Shown here piece after piece: positions 7,123-9,576 of a stretch of DNA of 9,576 bases (the first letter of the stretch is position 1; every line of letters begins with the position of its first letter). A program made the position numbers and the translations under genes. Source of the DNA: an uncultured Lentisphaeria bacterium (GTDB lineage Bacteria; Verrucomicrobiota; Lentisphaeria; Victivallales; Victivallaceae); contig CASFXO010000425.1 of NCBI GenBank assembly GCA_949298665.1, positions 1 through 9,576 on the forward strand, given 5' to 3'. The notes below the pieces were generated by a model that saw only the letters and a list, made by a program, of their open reading frames with translations, ran no database searches and was not told the origin of the DNA.

Positions 7123-8115
7123 TCACGCTTTCATTGTTGGTATTTCCATCCGGATCCGGTCCCAGCGTTCCGGGGGCAGTTCCGAACCCATGACCTGAAC
7201 CACTTCCGCCGCCACCAGCGAGCCGACGCGCCCGCAGGCCGCGTCCGGCAGTCCGCACAGATAGCCGTAAAGAAAACCCGCCGCCCAGCTGTCTCCGGCC
7301 GCGGTCGTATCCACCGCCCGCGCCGGCACGGCCGCTACGGGGGTAAGCGTGCCGCTGCGGACGATCAGGGAGCCGCGGCGGCCCAGTTTGACCGCCGCCA
7401 CTTCGCAGAGCGCGCCCAGACGCAGGGCCGTTTCCGATTCGGAGAGGCCGTCGCCCAGCAGCGCCGCGGCCTCCTCCTCGTTGGCGAAAACCAGATCCAC
7501 GTCGTGCTTCAGTAATTCAAGCAGTTGCTCCCGGAAAATCCGGACGACTTCGAACGACGCCAGATCCACGGCCGTCCGGCAGCCGGCTTTACGGGCGCAG
7601 CGCAGGATGGTCGGCACCACGTCCGGTAGAAAGAGCAGGTAGCCCTCCACATAGATCAGATCGTAGCGGGCATAATCCACCGCCGCCGCTTCCGCCGCGG
7701 TCAGCAGCTGCGAGGCGCCGAGATAAGAGCGCATCGTCCGTTCGGAATCCGGGGTGACCAGCGACAGGCACCGTCCCGTCCGGGCCGCGTCGGTTTCCAG
7801 AAATTCGATATCCGACCCGCCCGCTTCCAGCAGGCGCTGCCGGTAAAACGCGCCGCACTCATCCCGTCCCAGCTTGGACAGCATGGCCACGGGCATGCCC
7901 AGATGCGCAAGCGCGAAGATCGTGTTGCCCGCAGCGCCGCCGGGGGCCATGGCGGGCGGGGCGGCAAGCGCCGAGATCCATTCGTCCTGGCGTTCGCTCT
8001 CGACCATCATCATGCCGCCCTTCTCACCGCCGACCCGGGGGAGAAACGCTTCGTCGACCCGGGCCAGTACATCCACCAGCGCCGACCCGACGCCCAGTAT
8101 TCCGCGGGACGGCAT
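7123..8115 (-). CDS. PfkB-family kinase, probable adenosine kinase
   Basis: Ribokinase/PfkB-fold sugar or nucleoside kinase of 330 residues from ATG 8115. A longer reading from 8181 would overlap metK by 64 bases and add a non-family Arg-rich stretch. Seen: the N-terminal GVGSALVDVLARVDE (8-22), the substrate-side PGGAAGNTIFALAHLG (58-73), TPDSERTMRSYLGAS (121-135), VFANEEEA (209-216), and the anion-hole/catalytic-base motif DTTAAGDSWAAGF (269-281, Asp275). The usual motif is DTTGAGD, so one glycine is alanine here. The overall pattern resembles the bacterial adenosine-kinase-like branch of PfkB. The position between metK (2 bases upstream) and ahcY (7 bases downstream) supports adenosine as substrate: phosphorylating it to AMP would drive SAH hydrolysis. 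Ribokinase or another nucleoside/sugar kinase remains possible. No independent Shine-Dalgarno is obvious, which suggests coupling to metK. Confidence 0.85.
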   Translation of the reverse strand: MPSRGILGVGSALVDVLARVDEAFLPRVGGEKGGMMMVESERQDEWISALAAPPAMAPGGAAGNTIFALAHLGMPVAMLSKLGRDECGAFYRQRLLEAGGSDIEFLETDAARTGRCLSLVTPDSERTMRSYLGASQLLTAAEAAAVDYARYDLIYVEGYLLFLPDVVPTILRCARKAGCRTAVDLASFEVVRIFREQLLELLKHDVDLVFANEEEAAALLGDGLSESETALRLGALCEVAAVKLGRRGSLIVRSGTLTPVAAVPARAVDTTAAGDSWAAGFLYGYLCGLPDAACGRVGSLVAAEVVQVMGSELPPERWDRIRMEIPTMKA

Positions 8116-8117
8116 GG

Positions 8118-9317
8118 TCAGATCAGCTGATGCCGTCTGGCGGCGGCGAGGAGGGCTGCCGCCTTGTCGGTCTTTTCCCACGGGAACCGGTTACGGCCGA
8201 AATGACCGTAGGCGGCGGTATCGCGGTAACACCAGCCGTCGCCGGGATGCTTGAGTCCGAGTTCCCGCACGATGGAAGCCGGTTTCAGGCAGAAGACCTC
8301 CCGGATCAGCTGTTCAAGTTTGGCATCGTCGGCGATGGCGCCGGTTCCGTAGGTGTCGACATTGACGGAAAGCGGGTCGGCCACGCCGATGGCGTAGGAA
8401 ACCTGCACTTCGCATTTGTCGGCCAGCCCGGCGGCGACGATGTTTTTGGCGATGTAACGGCACATGTAGGCGGCCGAACGGTCCACTTTGGACGGGTCCT
8501 TGCCGGAGAATGCGCCGCCGCCGTGGGAGCCGACTCCGCCGTAGGTGTCGACGATGATTTTGCGTCCGGTCAGACCGGTGTCGCCGTGGGGTCCGCCGAT
8601 TTCGAACCGTCCGGTTGGGTTGATGTAATACCGGACCTCGTGTTTGATCAGTTCGGCGGGGATGACCCGGGCGACGACTTCGCGGACGAGTTGTTCGAGC
8701 TGCTCGTTTTTCATGTCGGGCGCGTGCTGATGCGAGACCACGACGGTTTCCAGCGAAACCGGTTTGCCGTTCCGGTAGCGGATCGACACCTGGCTTTTCG
8801 AATCGGGACGGAGGAAGGCGTATTTTTCCGGTTCGGTTTTGCGCAGCCGGGCGAGTTCCTCGACGATCTTGTGCGCGTAGAGAATGGTGGCGGGCATCAG
8901 TTCCGCCGTTTCGTTGCTGGCGTAGCCGAACATCATGCCCTGGTCGCCCGCACCCTGTTCGGTGAAGGCGCCTTCGCCCTCGGTGACGCCCTGGGAAATA
9001 TCCGGGGACTGCTTGTGAATGCAGATCATCACCTTGGCATCGTCGGCGCAGAAGCCGACGCCGGGAACGTTGTACCCGATGTCGCGCACGACATTCAGGG
9101 CAACTTCCTGCCAGTTGACTTTGGCCTTGGTGGTGATTTCGCCGGAAACGACCACCAGGTTGGTGGTGGCGAGCGTTTCACAGGCGACGCGGCTGTCGGG
9201 ATCCTGCATCAGGCAGGCGTCGAGAATCGCGTCGGAAATCTGGTCGCAAACCTTATCGGGATGCCCTTCGGAAACCGATTCCGAAGTGAAAATGTGATCA
9301 GCATGAATCTTGCTCAT
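8118..9317 (-). CDS. metK: S-adenosylmethionine synthetase
   Basis: Makes S-adenosylmethionine from methionine and ATP, releasing phosphate and pyrophosphate; cytosolic and normally a tetramer. The length of 399 residues is slightly above the E. coli enzyme. Seen: FTSESVSEGHPDK (10-22, His19 and Asp21), the adenine/methionine loop GAGDQGMMFGYA (122-133), GGPHGDTGLTGRK (241-253), GGGAFSGKDPSKVDRSAAY (266-284), and the C-terminal YGHFGRNRFPWE. The core motifs are intact. ATG at 9317 begins the standard N-terminus and has a Shine-Dalgarno 9 bases upstream; an ATG ten bases earlier is out of frame. It is the first gene of the metK-pfkB-ahcY operon, two bases ahead of pfkB. Confidence 0.98.
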   Translation of the reverse strand: MSKIHADHIFTSESVSEGHPDKVCDQISDAILDACLMQDPDSRVACETLATTNLVVVSGEITTKAKVNWQEVALNVVRDIGYNVPGVGFCADDAKVMICIHKQSPDISQGVTEGEGAFTEQGAGDQGMMFGYASNETAELMPATILYAHKIVEELARLRKTEPEKYAFLRPDSKSQVSIRYRNGKPVSLETVVVSHQHAPDMKNEQLEQLVREVVARVIPAELIKHEVRYYINPTGRFEIGGPHGDTGLTGRKIIVDTYGGVGSHGGGAFSGKDPSKVDRSAAYMCRYIAKNIVAAGLADKCEVQVSYAIGVADPLSVNVDTYGTGAIADDAKLEQLIREVFCLKPASIVRELGLKHPGDGWCYRDTAAYGHFGRNRFPWEKTDKAAALLAAARRHQLI

Positions 9318-9326
9318 CGGGGATCA

Positions 9327-9334
9327 TTCCTTCT
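9327..9334 (-). promoter_or_regulatory. Ribosome binding site of metK
   Basis: AGAAGGAA on the minus strand, nine bases before the metK ATG, supports the chosen start. It directly abuts the 3' arm of the leader inverted repeat, so folding of that repeat could influence access to it. Confidence 0.75.
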
Positions 9335-9378
9335 ATATCGTTACACAACGGTTATGGCGAAAAATCAGAAATCGATAT
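9335..9378 (-). repeat. Inverted repeat in the metK leader
   Basis: On the minus strand ATATCG and CGATAT (six bases, 9373-9378 and 9335-9340) can pair around a 32-base loop, ending one step before the metK Shine-Dalgarno. The intervening RNA contains no SAM-I core that I recognise. The stem is short and partly AT, so chance is a real possibility. I also see no convincing -35/-10 pair for metK in the 129 bases between pal and metK. Confidence 0.35.
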
Positions 9379-9382
9379 GGAC

Positions 9383-9416
9383 AAAAGGCCGTCCGATCTT
9401 TCCGAACCGGACGGCC
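9383..9416 (-). terminator. Rho-independent terminator of the pal-like gene
   Basis: On the minus strand GGCCGTCCG (9408-9416) pairs with CGGACGGCC (9387-9395), nine GC-rich pairs around a 12-base loop, followed directly by TTTT (9383-9386). It lies about 30 bases after the pal stop and upstream of metK. It therefore separates pal transcription from the metK operon and implies metK has its own promoter in the remaining 66 bases, unless readthrough occurs. Confidence 0.82.
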
Positions 9417-9446
9417 CCCGCAACGTACCGGGCGTCAGCCGACGGC

Positions 9447-9576
9447 TCAGTTCATGCGCGCCGGAACCAGCACGCCGCGGCGGTTTTTGCTCCAGGCGGC
9501 TTCGCCGCTGCCTTCCACGGCCGGCCGGTCTTCGCCGTAGCTGATGGTTTTGATGCGCGCATCCGAAAGCCCCAGT
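9447..9576 (-). CDS. pal: Peptidoglycan-associated lipoprotein (Pal/OmpA family), C-terminal end (partial)
   Basis: Only the last 42 residues and TGA are inside the window; the first base (9576) is the third base of a split codon. The reading contains RIKTISYGEDRPAV and then EAAWSKNRRGVLV, closely matching the end of the OmpA-like peptidoglycan-binding domain of Pal, where SYG-E-P and AW-KNRR are characteristic. The short tail PARMN follows. In Pal this domain binds peptidoglycan from the outer-membrane inner leaflet as part of the Tol-Pal system. The lipobox and N-terminus are outside the window. Another OmpA-domain lipoprotein is possible, but the spacing of motifs favours Pal. The fragment implies a diderm envelope. 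Confidence 0.83.
   Translation of the reverse strand, partial: LGLSDARIKTISYGEDRPAVEGSGEAAWSKNRRGVLVPARMN

Noticed and set aside
5814..7193. Open frame of 459 codons on the plus strand opposite ahcY
   Set aside because: It mirrors the complete ahcY gene, has no ribosome binding site or recognisable motif, and its composition (Val, Asp, Gln, Arg, His) is that of a reverse-complement frame.
8116..8181. Longer N-terminus for the PfkB kinase starting at 8181
   Set aside because: It would overlap the metK coding region by 64 bases and add an Arg/Pro/Gln stretch not typical of the family, while ATG 8115 begins right before the conserved first strand and fits the usual length.

Overview
This window reads as ordinary chromosomal core metabolism from a GC-rich bacterium. 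The closing fragment looks like Pal (peptidoglycan-associated lipoprotein), so the cell is probably diderm (Gram-negative). The codon choice, the HPr/EI pair and the long-form AhcY would fit several phyla. A PVC-type lineage such as Lentisphaerota/Verrucomicrobiota is my guess, held with low confidence. I see no insertion sequences, phage genes, CRISPR repeats, tRNA or rRNA.

Layout, left to right. (1) The 3' half of carB (+), cut by the left edge. (2) A gap of 210 bases with a strong GC hairpin between the convergent ends of carB and ptsI. (3) ptsH-ptsI on the minus strand, overlapping by four bases; no sugar-specific EII gene is present. (4) A divergent intergenic region of 289 bases with two back-to-back promoter candidates, one for ptsHI (-) and one for metY (+). 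(5) metY (+), an O-acetylhomoserine sulfhydrylase-type PLP enzyme. (6) A strong bidirectional terminator between the convergent metY and ahcY. (7) A tight minus-strand operon, metK - pfkB-type adenosine kinase candidate - ahcY, with gaps of 2 and 7 bases. (8) A rho-independent terminator, then the 3' end of a pal-like gene (-), cut by the right edge.

Functionally, the right two thirds is a methionine/SAM cycle module. MetY would make homocysteine from an activated homoserine and sulfide. MetK converts methionine to SAM. After methyl transfer, AhcY splits S-adenosylhomocysteine to homocysteine and adenosine, and the PfkB kinase probably removes the adenosine as AMP, which pulls the reversible AhcY reaction forward. 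The step from homocysteine to methionine (MetH/MetE) is not in the window. CarB (carbamoyl phosphate for pyrimidines and arginine) and the PTS phosphocarriers are unrelated neighbours.

I found no convincing undescribed system. The observations most worth a second look are the divergent promoter pair with a dyad across both -35 boxes, the kinase embedded between metK and ahcY, and the metK leader with an inverted repeat next to its ribosome binding site.
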